This document shows, piece after piece, positions 15,930-24,155 of a stretch of DNA of 64,000 nt (the stretch's first letter is position 1; each line of letters starts with the position of its first letter). A model generated the notes under the pieces. The model worked only from the letters and a program-made list of their open reading frames with translations, was not told where the DNA came from and made no database searches. The position numbers were made by a program, and so were the translations under genes. Origin of the DNA: VAZQ01 sp963739175 (lineage in GTDB: Bacteria > Pseudomonadota > Alphaproteobacteria > Rhizobiales > Xanthobacteraceae); the NCBI GenBank assembly GCA_963739175.1, contig CAVTZH010000011.1, positions 717,270 through 781,269 on the forward strand, written 5' to 3'.

Positions 15930-18445
15930 TGGCGCCCCCGGCCCATAGTCGACGAGTTGCGACTCGCCGCCACTATGTCTGGCGCGCCATCTGCGTTGCC
16001 GGCGTGCTGGCGGCGTATGCCGCGAGCGTCGTCAACATCCGCCAGTCGAACGCCCAGGGCGGCGAGATGATCCAGTTCCCGAAGCGCCCGGGAGCGACGG
16101 CTACTGGCGGCGGAATTGGCTTTCCCAAATCGGGCGCGCCCGGACAGTCCGGCGAGCAGATGCTCGTGCGCGCCAACGAGATCAATTACGACCACGCCAA
16201 CGACCGCGTGTCGGCGGTCGGCAACGTGCAGATCTATTACAACGGCGCGACGCTGGAAGCCGACCGGGTCATCTACGACCAGAAGACCAAGCGCGTGCAC
16301 GCGGAAGGCAACGTCAAGCTCGCCGAGCCGAACGGCCGCGTCACCTACGGCGAGATCATCAATCTCAGCGACGACTTCCGCGACGGCTTCGTCGATTTGC
16401 TCCGCCTCGACACGCCCGAGCAGACCCGGATGGCGGGCGCCCGCGCCGACCGCAGCGGCGGCAACATCACCGTGCTGCAAAGCGGCGTCTACACCGCTTG
16501 CGAAGCTTGCGCCGACGATCCCAGGAAACCGCCGAAGTGGCAGGTCAAAGCCGCCCGCATCATCCACGATCAGGGCGAGCAGATGATCTATTTCGAGGAT
16601 GCCCGCCTCGAATTCTGGGGCGTGCCGCTGGCCTATATTCCCTACTTCTCGACGCCCGATCCGACCGCGAAGCGCAAGACCGGCTTCCTGATTCCGACCT
16701 GGGGCACCAGCTCACGCTACGGCGTATCGTTGTCGACGCCCTACTATTGGGCGCTGGCGCCGAACTACGACTTCACGCTCACGCCCAAGGTCACCACGCG
16801 GCAGGGTCCGCTGGTCCAGGGCGAGTGGCGGCATCGCCTGCTGAACGGCGCCTACACGATCCGCGCGTCGGGCATCTTCCAGCTCAACCCGGATGCCTTC
16901 GCCGGCTCGCCGGGCGATCGCCAATTCCGCGGCGACATCAACACGACAGGTCAGTTCCGGATCAACGACCGCTGGGTCTACGGCTGGGACGGCACCATCA
17001 TCACCGACAAGAGCTACTATCAGGACTACGGGTTCTACAAATTTGCGGGCATGGACCTGATGCGGTCGACGCCCGACTACGTCATGTCGCAAGCCTATTT
17101 GCAGGGTCGCGGTGAGCGCAGCTTCTTCGACATGCGCGCGCTGTATTTCTACGGCTTCACCAGCGTCGACAACCAGAAGCAGATCCCGATCGTTCACCCG
17201 GTGATCAACCACGAATACGTGTTCGGCAAGCCGGTGCTCGGCGGCGAACTGTCGCTTCGCAGCAACCTGACCAGCATCAGCCGGCAGGACCCGAACTTCG
17301 ACGCGATCACGTCCACCGCCACCACCAACGGCCTTTGCACGATCACGAGCGCCGACCCGAACGCGCGGACTTCCAACAACTGCATCCTGCGCGGCGTCCC
17401 CGGCAACTACACGCGCGCATCGACCGAGCTGGCGTGGCGGCGCACCATCGTCGATGGGTTCGGTCAGATGTGGACGCCGTTCGGATCGGTGCGCGCCGAC
17501 TTCGCGAGCATGGACATCACCGGCGCGCCGGGCGTGTCCAATTTCACCACCCCCGGGCAAAACGAGGTCGCGCGGTTCATGCCGACCGCCGGCGTCGAGT
17601 ATCGCTATCCCTTCATCAACGTGCAGTCCTGGGGCACGCAAACCATCGAGCCGATCGCGCAGTTCGTGCTGCGGCCGAACGAGACCAATATCGGCGTGCT
17701 GCCGAACGAGGATTCGCAGAGCTTCATGTTCGACGCCTCGAACCTGTTCCGCTCCAACAAGTTCGGCGGCTGGGATCGCGTCGAAGGCGGCGGGCGGCTC
17801 AATGTCGGCGGCCAGTACACCGCCCAGTTCAATCAGGGCGGTTACCTCAACGTGCTGGTCGGCCAGTCCTACCACCTGTTCGGACTGAATTCGTTCGCGG
17901 TGGCGAGCCCGACCAATACCGGCCTGGACAGCGGCCTGGACAAGGCCCGCTCCGACTACGTCGCGCGGGTGACCTACCAGCCCAACGCGCAACTGTCGCT
18001 CACTTCACGCTTCCGCTTCGACGAGGGCGACCATTCGGTACAGCGCTCCGAATACGAAGCGACCTTCAACTTCGAGCGCTGGTCGACCACGATCATGTAC
18101 GGCTACTACGCGCCGCAGCCGGCGATCGGCTTCCTGGACGGCCGCGAGGGCGTCACCTCGACCGCCCGCTTCAAGCTGTCGCCCAATTGGCAGACTTTCG
18201 GCGGCGTCCGCTACGATCTGCGGGCCAATCAGCTTAACGAGACCCAGATCGGCATGGGCTATGTCGACGACTGCCTCATCTTGGCCGTGAATTACATTAC
18301 AGAATACCGCTACAATACGAACGACAACCATAATCACACCGTGATGCTGCAGTTCAGCTTGCGGACGCTCGGAGGGACGTCGACCCGGCAGGGTCTGGCC
18401 AACCTCTCCAACATCCCCGGCCTGCCCGGCGCAGCGGCGCGGTAG
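15929..18445 (+). CDS. lptD: LPS assembly outer-membrane protein LptD
   Basis: 838 residues. LptD is the outer-membrane barrel that, with LptE, inserts LPS into the outer leaflet. Seen: an N-terminal signal/anchor (VWRAICVAGVLAAYAASVV), a periplasmic OstA/LptA-like domain (about 75-240; VRANEINYDHANDRVSAVG, YNGATLEADRVIYDQKT), then the barrel with many alternating aromatic strands, including LEFWGVPLAYIPYFSTPDPT, the conserved entry motif. A CEACADD motif at about 190 resembles the cysteine region of the family. Start ATG 15929 overlaps the lptG stop. A C-terminal strand ends HTVMLQFSLRTLG. The surA-like chaperone gene follows at 80 bp, as expected for a barrel assembly partner. Confidence 0.92.
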   Translation: MAPPAHSRRVATRRHYVWRAICVAGVLAAYAASVVNIRQSNAQGGEMIQFPKRPGATATGGGIGFPKSGAPGQSGEQMLVRANEINYDHANDRVSAVGNVQIYYNGATLEADRVIYDQKTKRVHAEGNVKLAEPNGRVTYGEIINLSDDFRDGFVDLLRLDTPEQTRMAGARADRSGGNITVLQSGVYTACEACADDPRKPPKWQVKAARIIHDQGEQMIYFEDARLEFWGVPLAYIPYFSTPDPTAKRKTGFLIPTWGTSSRYGVSLSTPYYWALAPNYDFTLTPKVTTRQGPLVQGEWRHRLLNGAYTIRASGIFQLNPDAFAGSPGDRQFRGDINTTGQFRINDRWVYGWDGTIITDKSYYQDYGFYKFAGMDLMRSTPDYVMSQAYLQGRGERSFFDMRALYFYGFTSVDNQKQIPIVHPVINHEYVFGKPVLGGELSLRSNLTSISRQDPNFDAITSTATTNGLCTITSADPNARTSNNCILRGVPGNYTRASTELAWRRTIVDGFGQMWTPFGSVRADFASMDITGAPGVSNFTTPGQNEVARFMPTAGVEYRYPFINVQSWGTQTIEPIAQFVLRPNETNIGVLPNEDSQSFMFDASNLFRSNKFGGWDRVEGGGRLNVGGQYTAQFNQGGYLNVLVGQSYHLFGLNSFAVASPTNTGLDSGLDKARSDYVARVTYQPNAQLSLTSRFRFDEGDHSVQRSEYEATFNFERWSTTIMYGYYAPQPAIGFLDGREGVTSTARFKLSPNWQTFGGVRYDLRANQLNETQIGMGYVDDCLILAVNYITEYRYNTNDNHNHTVMLQFSLRTLGGTSTRQGLANLSNIPGLPGAAAR

Positions 18446-18525
18446 TCCGCTTGTGACGGTTGGACGGTGATTGCAGTGGCGCTTGACGGCCTTCGAGAAA
18501 GGCGGCGCTCGACGGAAATGTTACA

Positions 18526-19470
18526 ATGATGCCGGCAAACCGAATCAAGTCTGCCTCCATGATCCTGCCGATCCGGATACTGGCGATGCTGATCGTCCTG
18601 GCCGTGGGCGGAACCGCGCTGGCGCAGAGCGTGGTGGTCTTCGTCAACGGCGATCCGATCACCGCGATCGACATCGAGCACCGCAGCCAATTCCTCGCGC
18701 TGACCGGTCAGAAGCAGACCTCCCGCCAGCAGGTGCTGGATCAACTGATCGACGAGGTCCTCAAGGTGCGCGAGGGCCGGCGCTGGGGCATCGAAACCAG
18801 CAATACGGACGTCGACGCCAGCTACGCCAGGATGGCGCGCGGGATGAACCGATCCGCCGATCAGTTGACTCAGGACCTCGCGCAAAAAGGCATCAGCGCG
18901 AGCACGCTGAAATCGCGGATTCGGGCGGATACCGTCTGGAACCAGCTGATCCGCGGCCGTTATCGGGAGCGGCTGCAGCTCTCGGATCAGGAGGTCGTCT
19001 CGGCGCTGGCGGCGAAGAACCCCGACGAGCGCGACGCGGTCGGCTACGAATACCTATTGCGGCCGATCCTTTTCCTGGTGCCGCCGGGCGCCGGCGCGCC
19101 CGTTTACGAGGGCCGCAAGCGCGAAGCCGACGCCCTGCGCAAGACGTTCAAGGGCTGCACCGAAAGCGTTCCCTCGGTGCGCGCGATGCGCGACGTGGCG
19201 GTGCGCGACCAGGTCGTACGCTCCTCGGCCGACCTTCCGGAAAACCTGCGCAAGGTTCTCGACAGCGTGCCGGTCGGCGAGTTGACCCCGCCTGAGGTCA
19301 CCCGCCACGGCATCGAGGTGTTTGCGGTGTGCTCCAGAAGCGAGAGCAAGACCGATACGCCGGGCCGCCGCAAGGCACGCGAGGACCTGCAGACCAAACG
19401 CTTCGAAGAAGAATCCAAGAAGTATCTGCGCCTGTTGCGCAAGAACGCCATGATCGAACGCGGCAAATAG
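18526..19470 (+). CDS. SurA-like periplasmic chaperone / peptidyl-prolyl isomerase family protein
   Basis: 314 residues. Signal peptide: ILPIRILAMLIVLAVGGTALAQ (residues about 13-34; an alternative start is the Met at residue 12). The mature part matches SurA N-terminal domains: VVFVNGDPITAIDIEHRSQFL, RQQVLDQLIDEVLKVREGRRWGI, and a low-identity PPIase-like region (EVTRHGIEVFAVCSRSES). The reduced parvulin domain suggests chaperone rather than isomerase function (inference). The gene lies between lptD and pdxA, the usual surA position; pdxA begins 4 bp after its stop. Confidence 0.85.
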   Translation: MMPANRIKSASMILPIRILAMLIVLAVGGTALAQSVVVFVNGDPITAIDIEHRSQFLALTGQKQTSRQQVLDQLIDEVLKVREGRRWGIETSNTDVDASYARMARGMNRSADQLTQDLAQKGISASTLKSRIRADTVWNQLIRGRYRERLQLSDQEVVSALAAKNPDERDAVGYEYLLRPILFLVPPGAGAPVYEGRKREADALRKTFKGCTESVPSVRAMRDVAVRDQVVRSSADLPENLRKVLDSVPVGELTPPEVTRHGIEVFAVCSRSESKTDTPGRRKAREDLQTKRFEEESKKYLRLLRKNAMIERGK

Positions 19471-19474
19471 GCGG

Positions 19475-20476
19475 ATGGCGCACGTCCTTGCGCTAACGCT
19501 CGGCGAGCCTGCGGGTATCGGCCCCGATATCGCTCTGGAAGCCTGGCGGCGGCGGGCGGACCTGGGCCTCCCGCCCTTCTACATCCTTGCCGATCCCGAA
19601 TTCCTGCATCGCCGTGCGAAAGAGCTCCGCAGCGACGTCGCGCTGTCCGTGGTCGAGCCGGCGGCGGCCGCGGCGGCGTTCCGCGATACGCTTCCGGTGG
19701 TCGACATCGGCGTGGCCGTAACCGCCCAACCCGGCAAGCCCGACGACAGCAGCGCGCCGGCCGCGCTTGCTGCCATCCGCCGCGCCGTCAGCGACGTCCG
19801 CGCGGGCCTTGCCGCCGCGGTCGTCACCAACCCGGTCGCGAAAAGCATCCTGTACCGCTCGGGCTTCACCGAGCCCGGTCACACCGAATACCTCGCCAAG
19901 CTTGCCGAAGAAGCGACCGGCGTTCCGGCGCAGCCGGTGATGCTGCTGTGGTCGCCTGAGCTTGCGGTGGTGCCGGTCACCATCCACCTGCCGCTGAAGG
20001 ACGTCTTCGCCAAGCTCACGACCGACTTGATCGTGGAGACCGGCCGGATCGTGGCGCGCGACCTGCGCAGCCGCTTCGCCATTGCGCAGCCGCGGCTCGC
20101 GGTCGCCGGCCTCAATCCGCACGCCGGCGAGCAAGGCGCGCTCGGCGACGAGGATATCGCCATCGTCCAGCCGGCGGTGCAGCGTCTCCTCGCCGAAGGC
20201 ATCGACGCCCGCGGTCCGCTCTCGGCCGACAGCATGTTCCACCAGGCGGCGCGCGCGAGCTACGACGTCGCGCTGGCGATGTATCACGACCAGGCGCTGA
20301 TCCCGATCAAGACGCTCGCCTTCGACCACGCCGTCAACGTCACGCTTGGTCTCCCGTTCGTGCGCACCTCGCCCGATCACGGCACCGCCTTCGACATCGC
20401 CGGCACCGGCCGCGCCGATCCGTCAAGCTTGATCGCCGCGCTCAAGCTCGCGGCGCGGATAGCGTCGCCCAAATGA
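19475..20476 (+). CDS. pdxA: 4-hydroxythreonine-4-phosphate dehydrogenase
   Basis: 333 residues, normal length. PdxA oxidises 4-hydroxythreonine-4-phosphate in the DXP-dependent vitamin B6 pathway, with a divalent metal and NAD. Seen: LTLGEPAGIGPDIALEAW at the N-terminus, GHTEYLAKLAEE and GLNPHAGEQGALGDED (metal-binding His and Asp/Glu), and MYHDQALIPIKTLAFDHAVN with the third His. The C-terminus reads TSPDHGTAFDIAGTGRADPSS. It begins 4 bp after the surA-like stop and overlaps rsmA by 4 bp, so the three are coupled. Confidence 0.95.
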   Translation: MAHVLALTLGEPAGIGPDIALEAWRRRADLGLPPFYILADPEFLHRRAKELRSDVALSVVEPAAAAAAFRDTLPVVDIGVAVTAQPGKPDDSSAPAALAAIRRAVSDVRAGLAAAVVTNPVAKSILYRSGFTEPGHTEYLAKLAEEATGVPAQPVMLLWSPELAVVPVTIHLPLKDVFAKLTTDLIVETGRIVARDLRSRFAIAQPRLAVAGLNPHAGEQGALGDEDIAIVQPAVQRLLAEGIDARGPLSADSMFHQAARASYDVALAMYHDQALIPIKTLAFDHAVNVTLGLPFVRTSPDHGTAFDIAGTGRADPSSLIAALKLAARIASPK

Positions 20477-21321
20477 GCGCGATCGACGACCTCCCGCCGC
20501 TGCGAGAGGTGATCAAACGGCACGATCTGCGCGCCAAAAAATCGCTCGGCCAGAACTTCCTGCTCGATCTCAATCTTACCGCCCGCATCGCCCGCGCCGC
20601 CGGTCCGCTCGATGGCGTGACCGTGCTCGAGATCGGTCCCGGCCCGGGCGGGCTCACCCGTGCGCTCCTCGCCAACGGCGCCAAGCGCGTGGTGGCGATC
20701 GAGCGCGATGACCGCGCGGTCGCCGCGCTTGCGGAAATCGCCGAGCGCTACCCGGGCCGCCTCGACATCGTCGCCGCCGATGCGCTGAGCTTCGATCCGC
20801 AAACATTGCTGGGCAGCGGGCCCGCGCGCATCGTCGCCAACCTGCCCTACAACATCGCGACCGCGCTGCTGGTCGCCTGGCTGACCACCGAGCCATGGCC
20901 GCCGTGGTTCGACCGGCTGGTGCTGATGTTCCAGCGCGAGGTCGCGGAACGCATCACCGCGGCGCCGGGCTCGAAGACGTACGGCCGGCTGTCGGTGCTG
21001 GCCGGCTGGCGCACCGAGGCGCGCATCCTGTTCGACATCGCGCCGTCCGCGTTCGTGCCGCCGCCGAAAGTGACGTCGTCGCTGGTCGAGCTCATTCCGC
21101 GCCGCGCGCCGCTGCCCTGCCAATCGATCGCGCTGCAAAAGGTGACCGAGGCGGCCTTCGGCCAGCGGCGCAAGATGCTGCGGCAGAGCCTGAAATCGCT
21201 CGGCCGCGATCCGTTGCCGCTGCTCGCCTCGGCCGGGATCGAGCCCACCGCCCGCGCCGAGGAAATTCCGGTCGAGGGTTTCGTGCGGCTGGCGCGCCTC
21301 CTCGCCGGCCAAGCCACCTGA
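20473..21321 (+). CDS. rsmA: 16S rRNA dimethyladenosine transferase
   Basis: 282 residues. RsmA (KsgA) dimethylates two adjacent adenines near the 3' end of 16S rRNA. SAM-binding motif I is VLEIGPGPGGLTRALL; the acceptor loop is VANLPYNIATALLVAW; the C-terminal domain contains FGQRRKMLRQSLKSL. Start is RAKKSLGQNFLLD-bearing and overlaps the pdxA stop (ATGA). pdxA-rsmA pairs are typical. A 75-bp spacer separates it from the TctC-type gene, which may have its own promoter. Confidence 0.96.
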   Translation: MSAIDDLPPLREVIKRHDLRAKKSLGQNFLLDLNLTARIARAAGPLDGVTVLEIGPGPGGLTRALLANGAKRVVAIERDDRAVAALAEIAERYPGRLDIVAADALSFDPQTLLGSGPARIVANLPYNIATALLVAWLTTEPWPPWFDRLVLMFQREVAERITAAPGSKTYGRLSVLAGWRTEARILFDIAPSAFVPPPKVTSSLVELIPRRAPLPCQSIALQKVTEAAFGQRRKMLRQSLKSLGRDPLPLLASAGIEPTARAEEIPVEGFVRLARLLAGQAT

Positions 21322-21396
21322 CCAATGGCCGCATGGCGTTTCGCTACGCCAGCACGGTGATATCCTCGGACCGCGTTTGGACCGCTGGAGGCCGCC

Positions 21397-22461
21397 ATGA
21401 AGGACCGTCGCGCTGCGCAAAACCGATGGCGTTGGCTCGCCGCATGCGTCGCGGCGGCGATGTCATTGTTCGATCCGCCGTCACCCGCAGCCGCGCAACC
21501 GGCGGCCGATTTCTACAAAGGCAAGACGGTCAAGATCATCGTCGGCTTCGGAGTCGGTGGTGGCTACGACACCTATGCACGCATGCTCGCTCCCTACCTC
21601 CGCGAGGTGCTGCAAACGACCGTGATCGTTGAGAACCAGCCAGGCGCGGGCGGCATGTCAGCGCTCAATCGGCTCTATCAGGCGCAGCCCGACGGACTGC
21701 AGATGATGCTGGTCAGCGGCATTGCCGCCACCATGGCGCAACTGGTTGAGCAGCAGGGCGTCGCCTACGACCTGAGCAAGGTCGGCCACCTCGGTATCGT
21801 CAGCGCCTCGCCGTGGCTATGGGTCGGACAGCCGAACAATCCGGCCATGACCAGTCCGGCCGATGCCATGAAATCGGGCGTCACGTTGAACTGGGGAGCA
21901 TCCGGACTGATCGACGGGACCGCCGACGGCGGCGCCATCACCTGCACGGTGCTCAAGCTCAATTGCAAGATCGTGCTCGGCTACAAGGGCACCGCCGACA
22001 TCGCGCTCGCCATCGAGCGCAAGGAAATGGACGCGCTGTATGTCTCCGACACGTCGGCAAACCTCTATGTCCGGTCCGGACAGAACCGCGCGATCGCGAC
22101 CATGGCGCGCAACAGGTCGCAGTTCTTCCCGGACACGCCGACGATCTTCGAACTGGTCAAGCTCACGCCCGAGCAGGAATGGTGGTTCGACTTCCGCTCG
22201 ACGCTCGACGCGCTCGGCCGCGTCCTGGTCACGACCCCGGGCGTGCCGCCGGACCGCCTCGCCTTCCTGCAGGACGCCGTCGGCAAGATTGTGAAGGACA
22301 AGAAGCTCCTGGCGGAAGCCGAGAAATCGCAGCGCTACATCGTCTACCGCGATCCCAAGGCGGCGCAGCAAGCGATCGAGCGGGTCATCAATGCGCCGAC
22401 GCCGGCGCAACGGGCCGAGATCAAGCAGATCGTGCTGCACAAATATGCAGGCGCGCGTTAA
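21397..22461 (+). CDS. Bug/TctC-type tripartite tricarboxylate transporter substrate-binding protein
   Basis: 354 residues. Signal peptide WLAACVAAAMSLFDPPSPAAAQ. The TctC fold is recognised from KTVKIIVGFGVGGGYDTYARMLAPYL, ENQPGAGGMSALNRLYQ and the later GYKGTADIALAIERKE. Such proteins bind carboxylates in the periplasm; without the TctAB membrane genes nearby its transport role is unproven. A lone member of a family often expanded in Betaproteobacteria and Hyphomicrobiales. Its TAA (22459-22461) overlaps the gmk stop in the palindrome TTAA. Start ATG 21397. Confidence 0.85.
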   Translation: MKDRRAAQNRWRWLAACVAAAMSLFDPPSPAAAQPAADFYKGKTVKIIVGFGVGGGYDTYARMLAPYLREVLQTTVIVENQPGAGGMSALNRLYQAQPDGLQMMLVSGIAATMAQLVEQQGVAYDLSKVGHLGIVSASPWLWVGQPNNPAMTSPADAMKSGVTLNWGASGLIDGTADGGAITCTVLKLNCKIVLGYKGTADIALAIERKEMDALYVSDTSANLYVRSGQNRAIATMARNRSQFFPDTPTIFELVKLTPEQEWWFDFRSTLDALGRVLVTTPGVPPDRLAFLQDAVGKIVKDKKLLAEAEKSQRYIVYRDPKAAQQAIERVINAPTPAQRAEIKQIVLHKYAGAR

Positions 22462-23120
22462 AGCTTGGCCTGCAGATCGCGGACGAAGGCGGAGAGCCCG
22501 GTCTGCCGCTCGCGCTTGAGCCGTTCGGCGGCGAGGATCGCGCGCACCTCGGCGAACGCCTGCGCGACTTTCTTGTTGGTGACCACGTAGTCGTATTCGG
22601 CCCAGTGGCTCATCTCGTCGGCCGCCTTCGCCATGCGCGAGGCGATCACCGCGTCGGAATCCTGCGCCCGCGTTCGCAACCGCTTCTCGAGATCGGCCGC
22701 CGACGGCGGCAGCACGAAAATCGTCGCCACATCGGCTTCGACCTTCTCGCGCAGTTGCTGTGTGCCCTGCCAGTCGATGTCGAACAGCACGTCGCGGCCC
22801 GCGGCCAGCGCCCGCTCGACCGGCGCGCGCGGCGTACCGTAGAGATTGCCGAACACCTCCGCCCATTCGAGCAGCTCGCTGTTCGCGACCATCTTCTCGA
22901 ATTGGGGCTTCTGGATAAACAGATAATCGCGGCCGTGCTTCTCGCCGGCGCGCCGCGGACGCGTCGTCACCGACACCGACAGCTCCACCGACTTGTCGGC
23001 CTTCAGCAGCATGCGCGACAGCGTGGTCTTGCCGGCGCCCGACGGCGACGACAGCACCAGCATGAGGCCGCGGCGCGCGATCCTGCGCGCGGCGCGCTTG
23101 CCGGCGCGCTTAGCTACCAT
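22458..23120 (-). CDS. gmk: Guanylate kinase
   Basis: 220 residues from ATG 23118-23120. P-loop at LSSPSGAGKTTLSRML; GMP-binding region SVSVTTRPRRAGEKHGRDYLF with conserved Arg/Tyr; VLFDIDWQGTQQLRE (Walker B-like). The N-terminus has a basic 20-residue extension (MVAKRAGKRAARRIARRG) before the P-loop; a second start at the Met in RRGLMLVLSSPSG would remove it, and the longer form is not excluded. Gmk phosphorylates GMP to GDP. Last gene of the leftward block; shares a TTAA stop palindrome with the rightward TctC-type gene. Confidence 0.94.
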   Translation of the reverse strand: MVAKRAGKRAARRIARRGLMLVLSSPSGAGKTTLSRMLLKADKSVELSVSVTTRPRRAGEKHGRDYLFIQKPQFEKMVANSELLEWAEVFGNLYGTPRAPVERALAAGRDVLFDIDWQGTQQLREKVEADVATIFVLPPSAADLEKRLRTRAQDSDAVIASRMAKAADEMSHWAEYDYVVTNKKVAQAFAEVRAILAAERLKRERQTGLSAFVRDLQAKL

Positions 23121-23164
23121 GCGCTTTGCTCCCTGCGCGTCGTCGTGCGTGCCCCCGCCATCCG

Positions 23165-24052
23165 CTATTCCAGATTCTGCACCTGCTCGCGGAACTGCTC
23201 CACGACGGTCTTGAGCTCGAGGCCGATATTGGTGAGCTCCACGTCGTTCGACTTGGAGCAGATCGTGTTGGCCTCGCGGTTGAACTCCTGCGCCAGGAAG
23301 TCGAGCCGGCGGCCGACCGCGCCGCCGTCGGCGATCAGCTTGCGTCCCTGCGCGACATGCGACGCCAGCCGGTCGAGCTCCTCGCGGATATCGGCCTTGC
23401 TGGCGATCAGGATCGCTTCCTGGTGCAGCCGGTCGGGATCGAAGCGCTCGGATGCGCCGAGCAGCGTCGCGATCTGATCCGCAATGCGCGCCTTGATCGC
23501 TTCCGGCTTCCGTCCGGGCACCGCTTCCGCGCGCGCCGACAAGGACGCGATCTCTGCGAGACGTTGCGACAGGATCTGGCCGAGCGTCGCGCCTTCGCGG
23601 CGGCGCATGTCGGCAAGCTCGGCCAGCGTCGCCTGGAAGCCGGCGACCACGGCCGCTTCCGCGGCCAGACGGTCCTCCTCGCGCTCGTCCTCGTCGACGA
23701 CTTCGATCACGCCCTTGAGCGAGAGGATGCCGTCGATCTGCGGCGGCGCGGCCTCGATGCGGCCGGCGACGTTCTTGATGGTCGCGAGCACCGCCGCGAG
23801 CACCGGCTCGTTGACCCGCACCACCGGCGCGACGCCTTCGCGCTTGGCAGTGAGCGTGCCGTAGACCGTTCCGCGCGCCAGGACTTCGGCGGCGCGGTTG
23901 CGCGCCGGCACTTCGACGGCGTCCCATCCCGGCGGCAGCCGCAGCCGCAGATCGAAGCCTTTGGCGTTGACCGACTTGAGCTCCCAGGCCCAGGCGTAGG
24001 CGCCGCACACGCCCTGCCCGCGTGCGAATCCGGTCATGCTCGAGAGCGCCAT
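23165..24052 (-). CDS. yicC: YicC family endoribonuclease-like protein
   Basis: 295 residues from ATG 24050-24052 (MALSSMTGFARGQG), a start preferred over a TTG two codons upstream. YicC proteins are recognised by MTGFARG at the N-terminus, ELKSVNAKGFDLRLRLPPG, and the C-terminal block VGRRLDFLAQEFNREANTIC followed by SKSNDVELTNIGLELK. E. coli YicC is an endoribonuclease affecting RyhB RNA (established for E. coli; inferred here). Placed between mltG and gmk, the normal order in this order of bacteria; 44 bp from gmk. Confidence 0.93.
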   Translation of the reverse strand: MALSSMTGFARGQGVCGAYAWAWELKSVNAKGFDLRLRLPPGWDAVEVPARNRAAEVLARGTVYGTLTAKREGVAPVVRVNEPVLAAVLATIKNVAGRIEAAPPQIDGILSLKGVIEVVDEDEREEDRLAAEAAVVAGFQATLAELADMRRREGATLGQILSQRLAEIASLSARAEAVPGRKPEAIKARIADQIATLLGASERFDPDRLHQEAILIASKADIREELDRLASHVAQGRKLIADGGAVGRRLDFLAQEFNREANTICSKSNDVELTNIGLELKTVVEQFREQVQNLE

Positions 24053-24155
24053 CGGCAACCTGCGAAGAAAGAATCCGGCCTGGATTCGGAATGTGGCGCG
24101 ACCTTAACGGCGCGCCTTGCGCGTCACAAGTCCGGCGCACTGGCCGGCCGGATTG

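Noticed and set aside
16712..17992. 426-codon frame antisense to lptD
   Set aside because: lptD on the plus strand is unambiguous; no homology-like features antisense.
22458..24140. 560-codon frame fusing yicC shadow with gmk
   Set aside because: The N-terminal part is the out-of-frame shadow of yicC; gmk starts at 23120.
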